DNA of 64,000 bases from Pseudomonadota bacterium (GTDB lineage Bacteria; Pseudomonadota; Gammaproteobacteria; Xanthomonadales; Rhodanobacteraceae), in assembly GCA_021827205.1 (NCBI GenBank), contig JAKAWV010000009.1, positions 1 through 64,000 of the forward strand, in the 5' to 3' direction. This document shows, in pieces, positions 17,936-28,018 of this stretch; position 1 is the stretch's first letter, and every line of letters starts with the position of its first letter. A program made the translations under genes and the position numbers. The notes beneath the pieces are model-generated. The model saw only the letters and a list, made by a program, of their open reading frames with translations, was not told the DNA's origin and ran no database searches.

Positions 17936-19098
17936 GGCATCGGTCCGTGCACCAGCAACACCAGATCGTCGCGATGGATCACCGCCTCGCCGTAGCGGAA
18001 GCCGAGGATGCTCTCGATGTCACCGCTCTTGCGTCCGGCGATGCGCCGCAGTTCGGCGGCGTTGTACTGGGCGAGGCCGCGCGCCAGCGGCTGCGCTGGA
18101 TGCGCGGAAGCACGCACCTCGATCACATCACCGCGGTGGAACTCGCCCGCGACCGCAACCACGCCACCGGGCAACAGCGAGGCGCCTTGCGCGCACAGCG
18201 CGGCAGCCGCACCGGCATCCACCGTCAGTTGCCCCGTCGCGGGTGCGTGCCGCAACCATTGCTTGCGCGCGCTGAGCGTGTTGTCGGCGCGCTCGATCAG
18301 CGTGCCATGCAGGCGATCTGCGCGCAGCGCCGCCACGACCTCGGCATCGCGGCCACAGAACAGCGCGGTGGCGATGCCGGCCGTGGCCGCCTTGGCCGCA
18401 GCTTCGAGCTTGGTGCGCATGCCGCCGGTACCGATGCGCCCGGCAGCGCCGGCCGCGGCCAGCAAGTGCGGCGTGATGTGCGCGATGCGCGGCTGCGGCG
18501 CGGCCCGCGCGTCGCGCGCCGGATCGGCGCTGTACAAGCCGCCGATGTCGGTGGCGATCAACAGCAGGTCGGCATCGACCAGCGAGGCTGTGGCGGCGGC
18601 AAGGTTGTCGTTGTCGCCCAGCTTGAGTTCGTCCACCGCCACGGTGTCGTTTTCGTTGATCAGCGGCAGCGCGCCCAGGCGCAGCAGCTCGCGCAACGTG
18701 GCGCGCGCGTTGAGATAGCGACGGCGATCGCGCAGGTCGTCGTGACTGAGCAGCACCTGCGCCACCGGCACGCTCAGCAACGCCTGCCAGAACCCGATCA
18801 ACTGCGTCTGGCCCAGCGCAGCCAGCGCTTGACGCAACACCAGACCTTCACCTGCGGAGGCGACGCGCGCGCGCCCGGCCGCGACCGCGCCCGAGGACAC
18901 CAGCACCACTTCGCGCCCGGCCGCGCGCGCGGCCTGCACGAAATGCGCAAGATCACGCGCGTGGTGCGCGTCTAGACCGCCATCGCCATCGGCAAAACCC
19001 GCCAGCAGGCTGCTGCCTACTTTCAGCACGGCGCGCCGCCACGGCGGCAGCGGCTGCGCGGGGAAGTCGCGCAACGGATTACGCTCCACGTGGCTCAT
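17932..19098 (-). CDS. proB: Glutamate 5-kinase
   Basis: A 388-aa amino-acid kinase plus C-terminal PUA domain. The ATG at 19098 ([12 protein letters not shown]) is chosen; the track ORF start at 19215 runs through an intergenic inverted repeat whose translation is the familiar spurious PACAGM. Motifs: [11 protein letters not shown] (about 31-41), [18 protein letters not shown] (catalytic/Mg region) and [11 protein letters not shown]. The PUA domain covers roughly the last 90 residues. It phosphorylates glutamate for proline synthesis and is feedback-inhibited by proline in related species. Confidence 0.95.
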   Translation of the reverse strand: MSHVERNPLRDFPAQPLPPWRRAVLKVGSSLLAGFADGDGGLDAHHARDLAHFVQAARAAGREVVLVSSGAVAAGRARVASAGEGLVLRQALAALGQTQLIGFWQALLSVPVAQVLLSHDDLRDRRRYLNARATLRELLRLGALPLINENDTVAVDELKLGDNDNLAAATASLVDADLLLIATDIGGLYSADPARDARAAPQPRIAHITPHLLAAAGAAGRIGTGGMRTKLEAAAKAATAGIATALFCGRDAEVVAALRADRLHGTLIERADNTLSARKQWLRHAPATGQLTVDAGAAAALCAQGASLLPGGVVAVAGEFHRGDVIEVRASAHPAQPLARGLAQYNAAELRRIAGRKSGDIESILGFRYGEAVIHRDDLVLLVHGPMP

Positions 19099-19185
19099 GG
19101 CACAGACTCGCGGACGTTCATCGTCGCCTCGGCACATGCTGATCGCGCCACACGCACGCGCAGCCATCACCCATCGCCTGGCCGC

Positions 19186-19248
19186 CATGCCCGCGCAGGC
19201 GGGCATCCAGCGCATTGCGGATTCTGGATGCCCGCCTGCGCGGGCATG
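19186..19248. repeat. 25-bp perfect inverted repeat between argH and proB
   Basis: The arm at 19186-19210 (CATGCCCGCGCAGGCGGGC plus ATCCAG) is the exact reverse complement of the arm at 19224-19248, with a 13-bp spacer. Each arm contains its own small stem (CCCGC-GCAG-GCGGG). It belongs to the widespread short palindromic repeats of proteobacterial intergenic regions. In RNA it would form a very stable hairpin and may separate argH from proBA transcripts or protect the RNA end; no T tract follows. Confidence 0.85.
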
Positions 19249-19269
19249 ACGAGGGCGAAAGGTGCGGTT

Positions 19270-20577
19270 TCATGACGCGCGACGACTGGCCAGTTGCGCG
19301 AGGCGCTGCTGCAATTCATCCAGGCGCAGATCGCCCGCCGCGCCCGGCGAGACGCGTGCGGCGAGGCTTTGCTCGGGCGTGCGTCCGGCGCCGGCGCCGG
19401 CGGCGTCCCGCGCGGCCTTGCGATAAGCATCGCGGAATGGCACGCCGCTGGCGGCGGCCTCGATGGCGACATCGGTGGCATGCATCGACGGCTCGATCGC
19501 GGCGCGCATGCGCGCCGCGTTCCACTCGAGCCGCGCCAGCAAATCGGGCAGCAGCGCCAGCGCCGGCAGGCCCTGGCCGAAGCCGTGGAACAGCGCGCCC
19601 TTGCTGATCTGCAGATCGCGCTGGTAGCCCGATGGCAAGGACAGCAGTTGCTCGATCTCGGTGCGCGCCGCGGCCACGCTGGCGTAGCGCGCGCGCATCA
19701 GTTCGATCACGTCCGGGTTGCGCTTGTTGGGCATGATCGAGCTGCCGGTGGTGTACTCCACGGGCAGCGTGACGAAGCCGAACTCGGCGGTGGTGAACAG
19801 ACTGAGATCCCAGGCCAGGCGGCGCAGGTCGAGCATGGCCGAAGCCAGCGCCTCCAGCGCCGCCAGCTCGAACTTGCCGCGCGAGAGCTGCGCGTAGGTG
19901 ACCGCGACCTGCAGCCGCGCGAAGCCCAGCGCACGCGTGGTGTGCTCGCGATCCAGCGGCAGATTGACGCCGTAGCCGGCGGCGCTGCCCAGCGGGTTGG
20001 CGTCGATCCAGATGCGCGTGTCCAGCGCGCGTTGCGCGTCGTCGATGAAGGCCTCGGCATAGCCTGCCCACCACATCGCGGTGGAGGACACCACCGCGCG
20101 CTGCAAGTGCGTGTAGCCGGGCATCGGCAACGCTTCGCGACCGGCGCGCGCCAGGCACACCGCGGCGATGGCATGACCATGCGCGGCCAGCTCGGCCAGG
20201 CGCTGCTTCAGCCACAGGCGCGTGGCGACGAGGATCTGGTCGTTGCGGCTGCGCCCGGTGTGCACCTTGCGCCCGGCATCACCCAAGCGCTCGGTGAGAC
20301 GCGCCTCGATGGCGCTGTGGCCGTCCTCGTGACGCGCATCGAGCACGAAGGCGCCGCTGCGGAAATCCGCGGCCAGTGCGTCCAGCTCGCGCAGCAGCGC
20401 GACGCATTCGTCATCACCCAGCAAACCGATGCGCGCCAAGCCCTCGACGTGCGCCTTGCTGGCGGTGATGTCGTACAGAAAAAACTCGCGGTCCAGCAGC
20501 ACGTCGTCGCCGGCGGTGAACTGCATGATGCGCGCATCGATCTGCGCGCCATCCTTGCTCCACAAAACATCGCTCAT
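19270..20577 (-). CDS. argH: Argininosuccinate lyase
   Basis: A 435-aa fumarase/aspartase superfamily enzyme for the last step of arginine synthesis. The signature [13 protein letters not shown] (about 280) with the catalytic Ser is intact, as are [10 protein letters not shown] (about 105) and the TAEFG region. Start at 20577 ([14 protein letters not shown]). It lies about 105 bp downstream of argC on the same strand and about 170 bp upstream of proB, with a strong inverted repeat in the latter gap. Confidence 0.96.
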   Translation of the reverse strand: MSDVLWSKDGAQIDARIMQFTAGDDVLLDREFFLYDITASKAHVEGLARIGLLGDDECVALLRELDALAADFRSGAFVLDARHEDGHSAIEARLTERLGDAGRKVHTGRSRNDQILVATRLWLKQRLAELAAHGHAIAAVCLARAGREALPMPGYTHLQRAVVSSTAMWWAGYAEAFIDDAQRALDTRIWIDANPLGSAAGYGVNLPLDREHTTRALGFARLQVAVTYAQLSRGKFELAALEALASAMLDLRRLAWDLSLFTTAEFGFVTLPVEYTTGSSIMPNKRNPDVIELMRARYASVAAARTEIEQLLSLPSGYQRDLQISKGALFHGFGQGLPALALLPDLLARLEWNAARMRAAIEPSMHATDVAIEAAASGVPFRDAYRKAARDAAGAGAGRTPEQSLAARVSPGAAGDLRLDELQQRLAQLASRRAS

Positions 20578-20682
20578 GGTTCGGTCCTGCCGGTGATGGA
20601 GTTCGTTGCTGCTTGTTCAAGCGAGATCCGTCGCTGCGCCCAGCGACAACGTAGCGCGGAAGTCATATCGCCCGCTCCCTGC

Positions 20683-21657
20683 TCACGTCTCAGCCAACGG
20701 CGGAATTCCATCGAACTCCGCCAACCCCAGCGCCAGATTGAGATTCTGCAGCGCCTGCGTGGCGGCGCCCTTGAGCAGATTGTCCAGTATCACCACCAGC
20801 ACCGCGCGGCGTCCATCGGCGCCCAGCGCGAAGCCGCCGATCTCGACGTGATGCCGGCCGGCGATGCGGCTGACCCATGGCGCCGCATCCAGCACGTGCA
20901 ACAGTGGCTCGCGCGCATAGCGCGCTCGATACAGCGCGCGCAGCGTTTCCACATCCGCCAGCGCCCGCGCCAGCGACACGTGCGCGGTCAGGGTGATGCC
21001 GCGAAAGTACGCCGCGACGTGCGGCATGAGCGCCACCGGCAGCCCTAACTGATGGCTGGCCTCGCGCTCGTGCACGTGTCCGGTGAGCTGATACGGCATC
21101 AGATTGTCGCGCAACTTGTCCGCGTCGTTCTTGTCCGAGGGCGTGGTGCCGGCACCGGAATAGCCCGACACGCCGAAGCACACCGGCATGCCGGCCAGAT
21201 GCTCGCGCAGCGGCGCCAGCGCCAGTTGCATCGCTGTGGCGTAGCAGCCGGGGTTGCTGATGCGGCGCTGCCCGGCGTAGCGCGCGCGGGTCAACTCGGG
21301 CAGGCCGTAATACCAGGCGTCGTCGAAGCGATGGTCGGCGCTGAGATCGACGATCACGGTCCGCGGCGCCTGCGCATCGATCGCCGCGACATACGGCGCG
21401 GCCTTGCCGTTGGGCAAGGCCAGAATCACCGCGTCGGCACCACGCGCGGCCGTCGCCGCGGCATCGAGATTTTCGTAGCGCAGCGCGCCGGCGAATTCCG
21501 GCACGTGCTCGGCTACGCGCTGACCGCCCAGTTCGCGCGAGGACACGAACGCCAGCTGCAGGCGCGGATGCGCGGCGAGCAAGCGGATCAGCTCCGCCCC
21601 CGTGTAACCGCGCGCGCCGATGAGGCCGATGCGCTTGCGTGTCCGTGGTTCACTCAT
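20683..21657 (-). CDS. argC: N-acetyl-gamma-glutamyl-phosphate reductase
   Basis: A 324-aa enzyme for the third step of the acetylated arginine route. The ATG at 21657 ([11 protein letters not shown]) is preferred; the track start at 21687 adds ten residues. The Rossmann start [15 protein letters not shown], the active-site Cys in [12 protein letters not shown] (about 145) and the later [12 protein letters not shown] region support the call. About 180 bp separate it from argBA and contain repeat remnants. Type I ArgC length. Confidence 0.95.
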   Translation of the reverse strand: MSEPRTRKRIGLIGARGYTGAELIRLLAAHPRLQLAFVSSRELGGQRVAEHVPEFAGALRYENLDAAATAARGADAVILALPNGKAAPYVAAIDAQAPRTVIVDLSADHRFDDAWYYGLPELTRARYAGQRRISNPGCYATAMQLALAPLREHLAGMPVCFGVSGYSGAGTTPSDKNDADKLRDNLMPYQLTGHVHEREASHQLGLPVALMPHVAAYFRGITLTAHVSLARALADVETLRALYRARYAREPLLHVLDAAPWVSRIAGRHHVEIGGFALGADGRRAVLVVILDNLLKGAATQALQNLNLALGLAEFDGIPPLAET

Positions 21658-21838
21658 GCTGTCGTTGCTCGTCATAACGCCCTGCACAAAACCGGTCTTT
21701 CAGTTGTCATCCCGAGCGCAGCGATGGATCTCGGCGCCATGCTGACGCCATGTGCTGCAAACCGCGCTGCACTGGTGGGTAGCGCCGATCCTTCGCCATG
21801 CCCAGTAACAGCAACACTCCCGAGTCCCGAGTTCCTGC
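21658..21838. repeat. Repeat remnants between argBA and argC
   Basis: This intergenic segment includes GTCATCCCGAGCGCAGCGA, a sequence of the short dispersed palindromic type, and near 21819-21833 about two units of the heptamer CCGAGTC that also forms the argG/argE arrays. No ORF or T-tract terminator was seen. It breaks the otherwise tight coupling of the arg genes. Confidence 0.55.
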
Positions 21839-23158
21839 CTAGCTTTTCAGCGTCGCCGGTCGCGTGCGGCAGTGCTCGACGCAGGCCGCGATCGCCTCCC
21901 AGCCTTCGATGCCATACCAGAACGCGGTCCAGCGCGATTCCTTGAAACAGCCATCGGCCTCGGCGAAGTAAAACTCGTTGTTGACCGGATTGCCGTGGCG
22001 CGAGCGCCAGAACAGGCGCGGATTGTCGGCGCGCATCACCTGCCACGCGGCGCGGCCGAGGCCCTCGCCCTGCGCGTCCTCGGCCACCGCGAATTTGTCC
22101 AGATACGGCACGCCATTTTCCTGGGTGAGAATCAGCGCGGCGCGGTAGTTGGTGCTGAGGTAGGCGCGATACAGACGCGTGCGCTCGAAATAATCCGGCA
22201 GCAACTTGCGGCCGAAGCTGGATTCGATCAGCGCGCGCAGGCGCGGCGTATCGATCTGGCTCCAGCGCGTCACCCGGCGCACGCGCTCGCCGCGGCGCAC
22301 CAGCGTGCCCGAACCGCGATGCGTGAACAGCTCCTTGGCCAGCTCGGCGGGCTTGGTGATCGAAACCGAGGAAGTCAACGGCAGGCGATCCAGCAGTGCC
22401 TTGATCTGCTCGATCTTGACGCGCATGCCCGAGTGCAGCCACGGCTGCGCCATGAGGTTGGCGTAATCGGTGCCGAGGTTGATCGAGTCGATCACGTGCC
22501 CGCCATCGTCCAGCAGCCCGCCGGTGCCGGTGAGGAAAATGATCTTGTACGGCTGCAGCGCCTGCACCAGCTCGTTGGCGGCGAAATCGGCATTGACGTT
22601 GAGGATCTGCCCGCCCGCGGTTTCGCCCAGCGAGGCGATCACCGGAATCGACTCGGCGTTGAGGCTGGCCTCGATCGGCGCCAGGTTCACGCGCGTCACC
22701 TTGCCGACCAGACCATAGCTGCGGCGGCCAAGGAAATCGGACTCGAACACGCCGGACAGCACCGAGGTGGCGCGTGCGCCGAACTGCTGCAGTGCCTCGA
22801 CCAGGCGCAGGTTCTCGCCCTGCGTCACGCGGCGCACGATGGCCAGCGCTGCCGGCGAGGTCACGCGCAAACCCTTGACGGTTTTCTTGACGATGCCGGC
22901 GGCGCCCAGTTCGACATCGAGCTGCGGCCCGGCGCCGTGCACCACGATCGGGGTCAGCCCGACCTGCTGCAGAAACGCCAGCGAGCTGGTCAGTGCCTCG
23001 AGATCGTCGCGCAGCACCGCACCGCCGACCTTGACCACGGCGAAGCGCTTGGCGTCGAGCTGGCTGAAGCGCTTGAGGTACTGCTGGATCTCCTTGGCGC
23101 TGGCCATGTTCGAGAGCAGGCGCACGATGGTCTGGCGCAGATTCTTGTGCGCGTCCAT
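21839..23158 (-). CDS. argB: Bifunctional acetylglutamate kinase / N-acetylglutamate synthase
   Basis: A 439-aa fusion. Residues about 35-290 form an amino-acid kinase domain ([35 protein letters not shown]), and the C-terminal 140 residues form a GNAT-like acetyltransferase of the vertebrate NAGS type ([33 protein letters not shown]). In Xanthomonas this ArgB-ArgA type enzyme performs the first two steps of arginine synthesis, and the C-terminal domain explains why no separate argA is needed. Start at 23158, overlapping the argE stop (TGATG), so expression is coupled to argE. Confidence 0.92.
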   Translation of the reverse strand: MDAHKNLRQTIVRLLSNMASAKEIQQYLKRFSQLDAKRFAVVKVGGAVLRDDLEALTSSLAFLQQVGLTPIVVHGAGPQLDVELGAAGIVKKTVKGLRVTSPAALAIVRRVTQGENLRLVEALQQFGARATSVLSGVFESDFLGRRSYGLVGKVTRVNLAPIEASLNAESIPVIASLGETAGGQILNVNADFAANELVQALQPYKIIFLTGTGGLLDDGGHVIDSINLGTDYANLMAQPWLHSGMRVKIEQIKALLDRLPLTSSVSITKPAELAKELFTHRGSGTLVRRGERVRRVTRWSQIDTPRLRALIESSFGRKLLPDYFERTRLYRAYLSTNYRAALILTQENGVPYLDKFAVAEDAQGEGLGRAAWQVMRADNPRLFWRSRHGNPVNNEFYFAEADGCFKESRWTAFWYGIEGWEAIAACVEHCRTRPATLKS

Positions 23159-24537
23159 CAGGCCAGTCCTCGCGCGATGATGCGCTGTACGTGGGCGGCA
23201 TAGGCCGCGAGCTGCTCCAGCGCCACCCATTCGTCGGCGCCGTGCGCCTGGGCGATGTCGCCGGGTCCGAACACGAAGCTGGTGTAACCGGCCTGCGAAA
23301 ACAGCGCGGCCTCGGTCCAGAAATCCACCGCGTTGCCCACCGGAAGATCCAGCTCGTCGGCGAGATCGCGCGCGGCCAGGCGTCGCGCCTCGGCGTCGGC
23401 GATATCGCCAGCCGGCAGCGGCGCGCCGCGGAAGGTTTCCTCGAACTGCGCCGGCGCCGGATCGGCCAGCGCGCGCAACTGCGCCAGGATCGCATCGCTA
23501 TCCATCGATGGCAGCGGGCGCAAGCCGAAGCGTAGCTCGGTGCTGGGCGCGATCACGTTGGCCTTGATGCCACCCTCGACGCGGCCGATGTTGAAGCGCA
23601 GCCCGGTGAGCCCGGCGAAGCGCTGATGGGCTTGCGTGTCTACCCAATCCAGCGCGCGCGATCCCCAGCGCAAGGCCTGATGCAGCGCGCTGCTGGATGC
23701 CTGTTGCACGCCCGCGGCGTGACCGGCCACGCCGGCGAAACGCAGCAGCACCGAGCTGATGCCGCGATGCGCCAGCACCACTTCGCCGCGCGTGGGCTCG
23801 GCCACGATGATTGCTGCAAAGCCCCTCTCCCGCCGGGAGATGGGTTGGGGTGAGGGTCGAGGTTGCTGTGCTGACGCGATGCCTTGAGTGGCATCGCGTG
23901 CAGCGACCGAGCAGGAGGTAGGATGCCGACTGGTGTCTGCTCCATGGATGGAAGCTTGCGGCGTCCCCGAACCCTCGCCCGCCCTGCGCGCATCCTTCGA
24001 CGAGCTCAGGACGGGCTCCTCTCCCGGTGGGCGGGGGGAACAAGCGCGCAGGAACGCGGGCACGCAGCGCGCATCGTTGGCTTCCTCATCGCTGCTGAAC
24101 AGGAACGCGCAGGCGCCGTCGCTGTGTGCCGCCGCGGCCAGCAGCGCCGCCGCAGCGCCCTTGATGTCGCAGGCGCCGAGGCCGATGGCGCGGTCGCCGG
24201 TCACGCGCAATGCAAATGGGCTGGCGCTCCACTGCGGCGAATCGGGCACGGTATCCAGATGCACGTTGAACAGCAGCCGCGGCGCGCCGCGCACCGCCAG
24301 CAGGCTGACCGCGCCGGCGCCATGGTCGGTCAGCGTGCAATCGAATCCTGGTAGTTGCGCCTGCAGGTAGGCGAAGATGCCGCCACCGTCGATCGCGCGC
24401 GGCGGATTGCGCGTGTCGAAAGCGACCAGGGCGCGCAGGTGACCGAGGGTCGCGGCGAGCAATGCCGGGACTCGGGACTCGGGACTCGGGACTCGGGAAG
24501 AGCCCCCTCCGTGCGCGGGTGTTTCTTGGTGGGTCAT
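23158..24537 (-). CDS. argE: N-acetylcitrulline/acetylornithine deacetylase with in-frame repeat insert
   Basis: A 459-aa M20 metallopeptidase-like deacetylase, longer than the roughly 360-380 aa usual for this family. Catalytic features are intact: [18 protein letters not shown], the EE pair in SSDEEAND and the C-terminal [16 protein letters not shown]. The extra length is a low-complexity stretch of about 74 residues after VPAFLRA ([20 protein letters not shown] to [11 protein letters not shown]), encoded by repeat elements. The N terminus (codons 13-25) is encoded by a heptamer array; start at 24537 has no clear ribosome binding site, and a TTG at 24462 is an alternative beyond the array. 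With argF' in the cluster the substrate is probably N-acetylcitrulline. Confidence 0.85.
   Translation of the reverse strand: MTHQETPAHGGGSSRVPSPESRVPALLAATLGHLRALVAFDTRNPPRAIDGGGIFAYLQAQLPGFDCTLTDHGAGAVSLLAVRGAPRLLFNVHLDTVPDSPQWSASPFALRVTGDRAIGLGACDIKGAAAALLAAAAHSDGACAFLFSSDEEANDARCVPAFLRACSPRPPGEEPVLSSSKDARRAGEGSGTPQASIHGADTSRHPTSCSVAARDATQGIASAQQPRPSPQPISRRERGFAAIIVAEPTRGEVVLAHRGISSVLLRFAGVAGHAAGVQQASSSALHQALRWGSRALDWVDTQAHQRFAGLTGLRFNIGRVEGGIKANVIAPSTELRFGLRPLPSMDSDAILAQLRALADPAPAQFEETFRGAPLPAGDIADAEARRLAARDLADELDLPVGNAVDFWTEAALFSQAGYTSFVFGPGDIAQAHGADEWVALEQLAAYAAHVQRIIARGLA
23822..24042. repeat. Repeat element inserted in frame in argE
   Basis: About 220 bp of non-family sequence within argE. 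One end carries CTCTCCCGCCGGGAGATGGG and the other CTCCTCTCCCGGTGGGCGGG, typical of dispersed genomic repeats. The middle contains the palindrome ACGCGATGCC-TTGAGT-GGCATCGCGT (about 23875-23900), followed by AGGATGCCGA and, after 24 bases, GCTTGC. That order and spacing match the repeat units upstream of phaR. The insert keeps the reading frame open and has no stop in the argE frame. Confidence 0.8.
24466..24498. repeat. Heptamer tandem array CGGGACT in argE 5' end
   Basis: Four complete and one partial copy of CGGGACT in perfect tandem. If argE starts at 24537, the array lies in codons 13-25, between the start codon and the catalytic domain. A gain or loss of one 7-bp unit would shift the reading frame. 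Confidence 0.9.
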
Positions 24538-24609
24538 ATCGACAAGGCCAGACGGCAGCCGGACGACGTGTGAAATGCGGCCATATCCTTTCCCTTTCGC
24601 CCTTTGCCT

Positions 24610-25869
24610 TCAGCCGAGTCCCGAGTCCCGAGTCCCGAGTCCCGATGTTGTCGAGCCCCGAGTCCCGGCTTTCCCCGCTTCCCGATTCACTTCCGCCCAC
24701 AGCGTGCTGCTCATGCCGTACAGGCGGATGAAACCTTCGGCTTCGGCCACGCCCCAGTCGGCCGACTGCGCGTAGGTGGCGCCCTTGGCGTTGAGCAGAT
24801 GCGGCGAGCGCACCGCCACCGCCTGCACGCTGCCACCGTGGGTTTCCAGCACGACCTCGCCGTTGACCATGCGCTGGCTGCTGGCCAAAAACGCTTCAAG
24901 ATCGGTCTTCAAGGGATCGTGGAAGAAGCCTTCGTAGACCAGCTCCACCCACTTGCGCGCGGCTTCGGGCTTGAAACGGTTTTGCGCCTTGCTCAGCACG
25001 GCCTCTTCCAGCGCGCGGTGCGCGGCCAGCAGCGCGGTCAGCCCCGGCGCCTCGAACACGATGCGGCCCTTGAGGCCGATGGTGGTGTCACCGGTGTACA
25101 TGCCACGGCCCACGCCATACGCCGCGAACAGCCTGTTGAGCCTGGCTAGCAGCGTGTGGCCAGGCATGACCTCGCCATCGAGCGCCACCGTTTCGCCATG
25201 GACGAAACGCAGCGTCGCGCGCAGCGGTCGCGGCGGCCATTCCGCGCGCGGCGCGCACCATCCGCGCGCTTCCGCGCCCGGCGCTTCCCAGCGGTCGATC
25301 TCGGCGCCGGACATGGTCAGGCCGAGCAGGTTCTCGTTGATGGTGTACTGCTTTTGTTTGGCGCGCACGGCGTAGCCGCGCTGCTCCAGATAGGCCTGCT
25401 CCCAAGCGCGCGTCTGCGTGTGCTCCTTCTGGATTTCACGAATCGGCGCCACGATGGTCAGATCGGACAGCGCCTTCACCGTCAGATCGAAGCGCACTTG
25501 ATCGTTGCCCATGCCGGTGCAGCCGTGCGCGATGGCGCGCGCGCCCAATTCCCGCGCGCGACGCAACGTCGCGGCGACAATCAGATAGCGATCGGATACC
25601 AGCAGCGGGTACTGACCTTGATAGCCTTCGCCGGCCCACACGAACGGCTTGACGAAGCCCTCCCATAGCGCCGGTCCACCGTCGATGGTGACGTGGCTGG
25701 CCACGCCCAGCTCCCGCGCGCGCGCCTCGATGGTGGCGCGCTCGGCGGCATCCACGCCGCCGGTATCGGCGAACACGGTATGCACCGCATAACCCTGCTC
25801 GCGCAGATACGGCACGCAGAAACTGGTGTCGAGGCCACCGGAGAAGGCGAGGACGATGTCTTGGCTCAT
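24610..25869 (-). CDS. argG: Argininosuccinate synthase
   Basis: A 419-aa ATP-dependent ligase joining citrulline and aspartate. The ATG at 25869 ([17 protein letters not shown]) is chosen because the P-loop motif SGGLDTS follows at once; the track start at 25914 adds 15 residues. The [14 protein letters not shown] and [14 protein letters not shown] regions are conserved. The last roughly 15 residues ([12 protein letters not shown]) are translated from a heptanucleotide repeat and are not expected in the family. The stop is inside that array, and argE follows after about 70 bp. Confidence 0.95.
   Translation of the reverse strand: MSQDIVLAFSGGLDTSFCVPYLREQGYAVHTVFADTGGVDAAERATIEARARELGVASHVTIDGGPALWEGFVKPFVWAGEGYQGQYPLLVSDRYLIVAATLRRARELGARAIAHGCTGMGNDQVRFDLTVKALSDLTIVAPIREIQKEHTQTRAWEQAYLEQRGYAVRAKQKQYTINENLLGLTMSGAEIDRWEAPGAEARGWCAPRAEWPPRPLRATLRFVHGETVALDGEVMPGHTLLARLNRLFAAYGVGRGMYTGDTTIGLKGRIVFEAPGLTALLAAHRALEEAVLSKAQNRFKPEAARKWVELVYEGFFHDPLKTDLEAFLASSQRMVNGEVVLETHGGSVQAVAVRSPHLLNAKGATYAQSADWGVAEAEGFIRLYGMSSTLWAEVNREAGKAGTRGSTTSGLGTRDSGLG
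24614..24645. repeat. Heptamer tandem array CCGAGTC at argG 3' end
   Basis: Four full copies plus CCGA. It is the reverse complement of the CGGGACT array in argE, 115 bp away, so the transcript could form a long imperfect hairpin spanning the argG-argE junction. It encodes the last residues of ArgG; length change here would only alter the tail. Confidence 0.9.
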
Positions 25870-25900
25870 GGCTGTTGAAATCCTGCGGGGAAAAGAAGCG

Positions 25901-26374
25901 TCAAACGGGGGCAACCACGATGCGCGGGTGGCAGCGCACCGGGAAATTCACGGAGTTGGCGATGAAGCAGGCGTGATGCGCCGCCTCGTGCGCGGTTTCG
26001 GCCTTGGCCGGGTCGCTGGCGGCGCTGACCGTCACCGTGGGACGCAGCACCACTTCGACGAAGCGGCCGCCATCGCCTTCGGTGGCCATCGTGCCTTCGG
26101 CGGCATCGATGTACGCCGTCACCACGACGCCGGCCACGGTGGCCATGTGCAGATACGACAGCATGTGGCAGGTCGACAGGGCGGCCACCAGCATGTCCTC
26201 GGGATTGTGCTTCGCGGCATCACCGCGGAACGTGGGGTCGGAGGAACCGGCGATCACCGGCTTGCCGTCGATGCGGATCACGTGGTCGCGGCTGTAGTTG
26301 CGATAGCCGTCCGTGCCGCCGCCGAGATTGCCGGTCCATTCCACGTCGACGCGATAGCGATGCCGATGGTTCAC
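25901..26374 (-). CDS. OsmC family peroxiredoxin-like protein
   Basis: A 157-aa OsmC/Ohr-type protein. The open frame extends to 26593, but conserved sequence starts at [13 protein letters not shown], so a GTG at 26374 is the likely start; it overlaps the stop of the upstream gene as GTGA, indicating coupling. The two redox cysteines are visible in [11 protein letters not shown] (about 65) and [14 protein letters not shown] (about 134). Such proteins reduce organic hydroperoxides. Its position within the arg cluster, between the PaiB-like gene and argG, is not explained by function. Confidence 0.86.
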   Translation of the reverse strand: MNHRHRYRVDVEWTGNLGGGTDGYRNYSRDHVIRIDGKPVIAGSSDPTFRGDAAKHNPEDMLVAALSTCHMLSYLHMATVAGVVVTAYIDAAEGTMATEGDGGRFVEVVLRPTVTVSAASDPAKAETAHEAAHHACFIANSVNFPVRCHPRIVVAPV

Positions 26375-26997
26375 GCTTTCGATGCCTCTTGCTGAGTCAT
26401 CCATGCGGCCAGTTCCGCGTCGCCGTCGGCATCGCGCTGCCGCAGGCCGTGAATCACGCCCAGGCGATTGGCTTCGGGATGGTTCTGGCTCAGCTTGAAC
26501 TTGCCCTCGATGCGATCGATCGAGACTTCGAGGCCGACGATCGCGCGCAGCGACTTCTCGATGTGGTCTTCCGGCGCATCGCCGATCTTCCACGGCTGCG
26601 GCTGGCCCGCTTCATGGCGATCGGTCAAAGTTTCCAGCAGGCGACGCAGCCAGGTCGCGTCATCGATCACGCGCAGGCGGCCGCGCACCTCGACCACGGC
26701 GTAATTCCAGGTCGGCACCTCGCGTCCGCTGGCGTGTTTGCCGGGGTACCAGTTGGGGCTGACATAGCCTTGCGGGCCGTGGAACAGCAGCAGCACATCG
26801 GCACCGTCGGCTCGAGCCAGTTCGTTGCCGCGCGCGACATGGCCGAACAATCGTTGCGCTCCATCCAGCTCGAACGGCACCCAGTTGGCCACGACCCCGT
26901 CCGCGCCACCCAGCAACACCGTCGCCAACGGATAGGCGCGCAACAAGGCATCGAGCACGTCGCGTCGATTCTCGGCAAATGCTTTCGGCAGATACAT
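26371..26997 (-). CDS. PaiB-like FMN-binding protein
   Basis: A 208-aa protein matching the FMN-binding split-barrel PaiB family: MYLPKAFAENRRDVL at the N terminus, then FHGPQGYVSPNWYPGK and VPTWNYAVVEVRGRL, with GLEVSIDRIEGKFKLSQNHP toward the C terminus. Family members were described as negative transcriptional regulators in Bacillus, but the fold is that of flavin-binding oxidoreductases, so the real activity is uncertain. It starts 13 bp after the argF' stop and overlaps the OsmC start, so all three are probably in one transcript. Confidence 0.85.
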   Translation of the reverse strand: MYLPKAFAENRRDVLDALLRAYPLATVLLGGADGVVANWVPFELDGAQRLFGHVARGNELARADGADVLLLFHGPQGYVSPNWYPGKHASGREVPTWNYAVVEVRGRLRVIDDATWLRRLLETLTDRHEAGQPQPWKIGDAPEDHIEKSLRAIVGLEVSIDRIEGKFKLSQNHPEANRLGVIHGLRQRDADGDAELAAWMTQQEASKA

Positions 26998-27010
26998 CAG
27001 GGCGCTCCGC

Positions 27011-28018
27011 TCAGGCCTGCGCGACCAGCCTGGCCATCACTGCTTTTTGCACGTGCAGGCGATTTTCGGCTTCGTCGATGGCCATGCAATACGGTGCGTC
27101 CATGACCGCGTCGGTGGCCTTGACGTTGCGCCGCAGCGGCAGGCAGTGGCTGAACAGACCGTGGTCGGTCAGCGCCATCTTGGCTTCATCGACGATGAAG
27201 TGCCGGTGCGCGTCGCGGATGGGCTTTTCCTGCTCCCAGCGGCCGAAATACGGCAGCGCGCCCCAGCTCTTGGCATACACCACCTGCGCGCCGCGGTAGG
27301 CGGATTCGATGTCGTGCGAGACCTGCAGCGAGCCGCCGTTCGCGGCGGCGTTCTGGCGCGCAGCGTCCATGTAACGCGGGTCCAGCACATACTCGGGCGT
27401 GGGACACAGCAGGGTCACGTCCATGCCCATGCGCGTGGCGATCAGCAGGGCCGAGTTGGCCACGGCGGTGTTCAGCGCCCTGGGGTGATAAGTCCAGGTG
27501 AGCACGTACTTGCGCCCGCGCAGTTCGCCCAGGCGCTCGCGCATGGCCATGGCATGCGCCAGTTCCTGGCAGGGGTGCGTGATCGTCTCCAGGTTGATCA
27601 CCGGCACGCTGGCGTGCTTGGCGAAGCCCTGCAGCACGCGGTCCTGACGGTCCACGTTCCAATCCTGAAACTTCGGGAACGCGCGCACGCCGATCAGGTT
27701 CACGTAGCGGCTGAGCACGCGCGCGACCTCGGCGATGTGCTCCTCGGCCTCGCCGTCCATCACCGTGCCGACGTCGAACTCGATCGGCCAGGCGTCGCGC
27801 CCGGGACTGAGCACGATGGCGAGCCCGCCCATCTGCTGCGCGCCCAGTTCGAAGCTGGTGCGGGTGCGCATCGAGTTGTTGAAAAACAGCAGCGCGATCG
27901 ACTTGCCGCGCAATTCGTGGCCCAGACGCTGGCGCTTGCAGGCCTCGGCCTGCAGCAGCAGGTCATCGAGTTCCGCGCGGCTCCAGTCCTGGGTGCTCAG
28001 AAAATGGCGCAGGCTCAT
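27011..28018 (-). CDS. argF': N-acetylornithine carbamoyltransferase
   Basis: A 335-aa carbamoyltransferase. The ATG at 28018 (MSLRHFLSTQDWSR) is used; the track start at 28105 runs through a leader hairpin. FFNNSMRTRTSFELG carries the carbamoyl-phosphate motif SxRTRTSFE, while FPKFQDW and HCLPLRRNVKATD are characteristic of the acetylornithine-specific enzyme of Xanthomonas rather than classical ornithine carbamoyltransferase. It makes N-acetylcitrulline. It leads the arg minus-strand block; the upstream region holds a short ORF and a terminator-like hairpin on the same strand. Confidence 0.93.
   Translation of the reverse strand: MSLRHFLSTQDWSRAELDDLLLQAEACKRQRLGHELRGKSIALLFFNNSMRTRTSFELGAQQMGGLAIVLSPGRDAWPIEFDVGTVMDGEAEEHIAEVARVLSRYVNLIGVRAFPKFQDWNVDRQDRVLQGFAKHASVPVINLETITHPCQELAHAMAMRERLGELRGRKYVLTWTYHPRALNTAVANSALLIATRMGMDVTLLCPTPEYVLDPRYMDAARQNAAANGGSLQVSHDIESAYRGAQVVYAKSWGALPYFGRWEQEKPIRDAHRHFIVDEAKMALTDHGLFSHCLPLRRNVKATDAVMDAPYCMAIDEAENRLHVQKAVMARLVAQA

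Noticed and set aside
16412-17995. 527-aa plus-strand ORF
   Set aside because: Shadow of proA on the opposite strand.
19099-19215. 39-residue N-terminal extension of ProB
   Set aside because: Translated from the inverted repeat; the family N terminus fits the ATG at 19098.
19294-21048. 584-aa plus-strand ORF
   Set aside because: Antisense to argH and argC; no recognisable protein features.
21672-23495. 607-aa minus-strand ORF
   Set aside because: Alternate frame of argBA and argE.
24466-24645. Integration/attachment site
   Set aside because: The sequences are simple heptamer tandem repeats in inverted orientation with no integrase or tRNA nearby.
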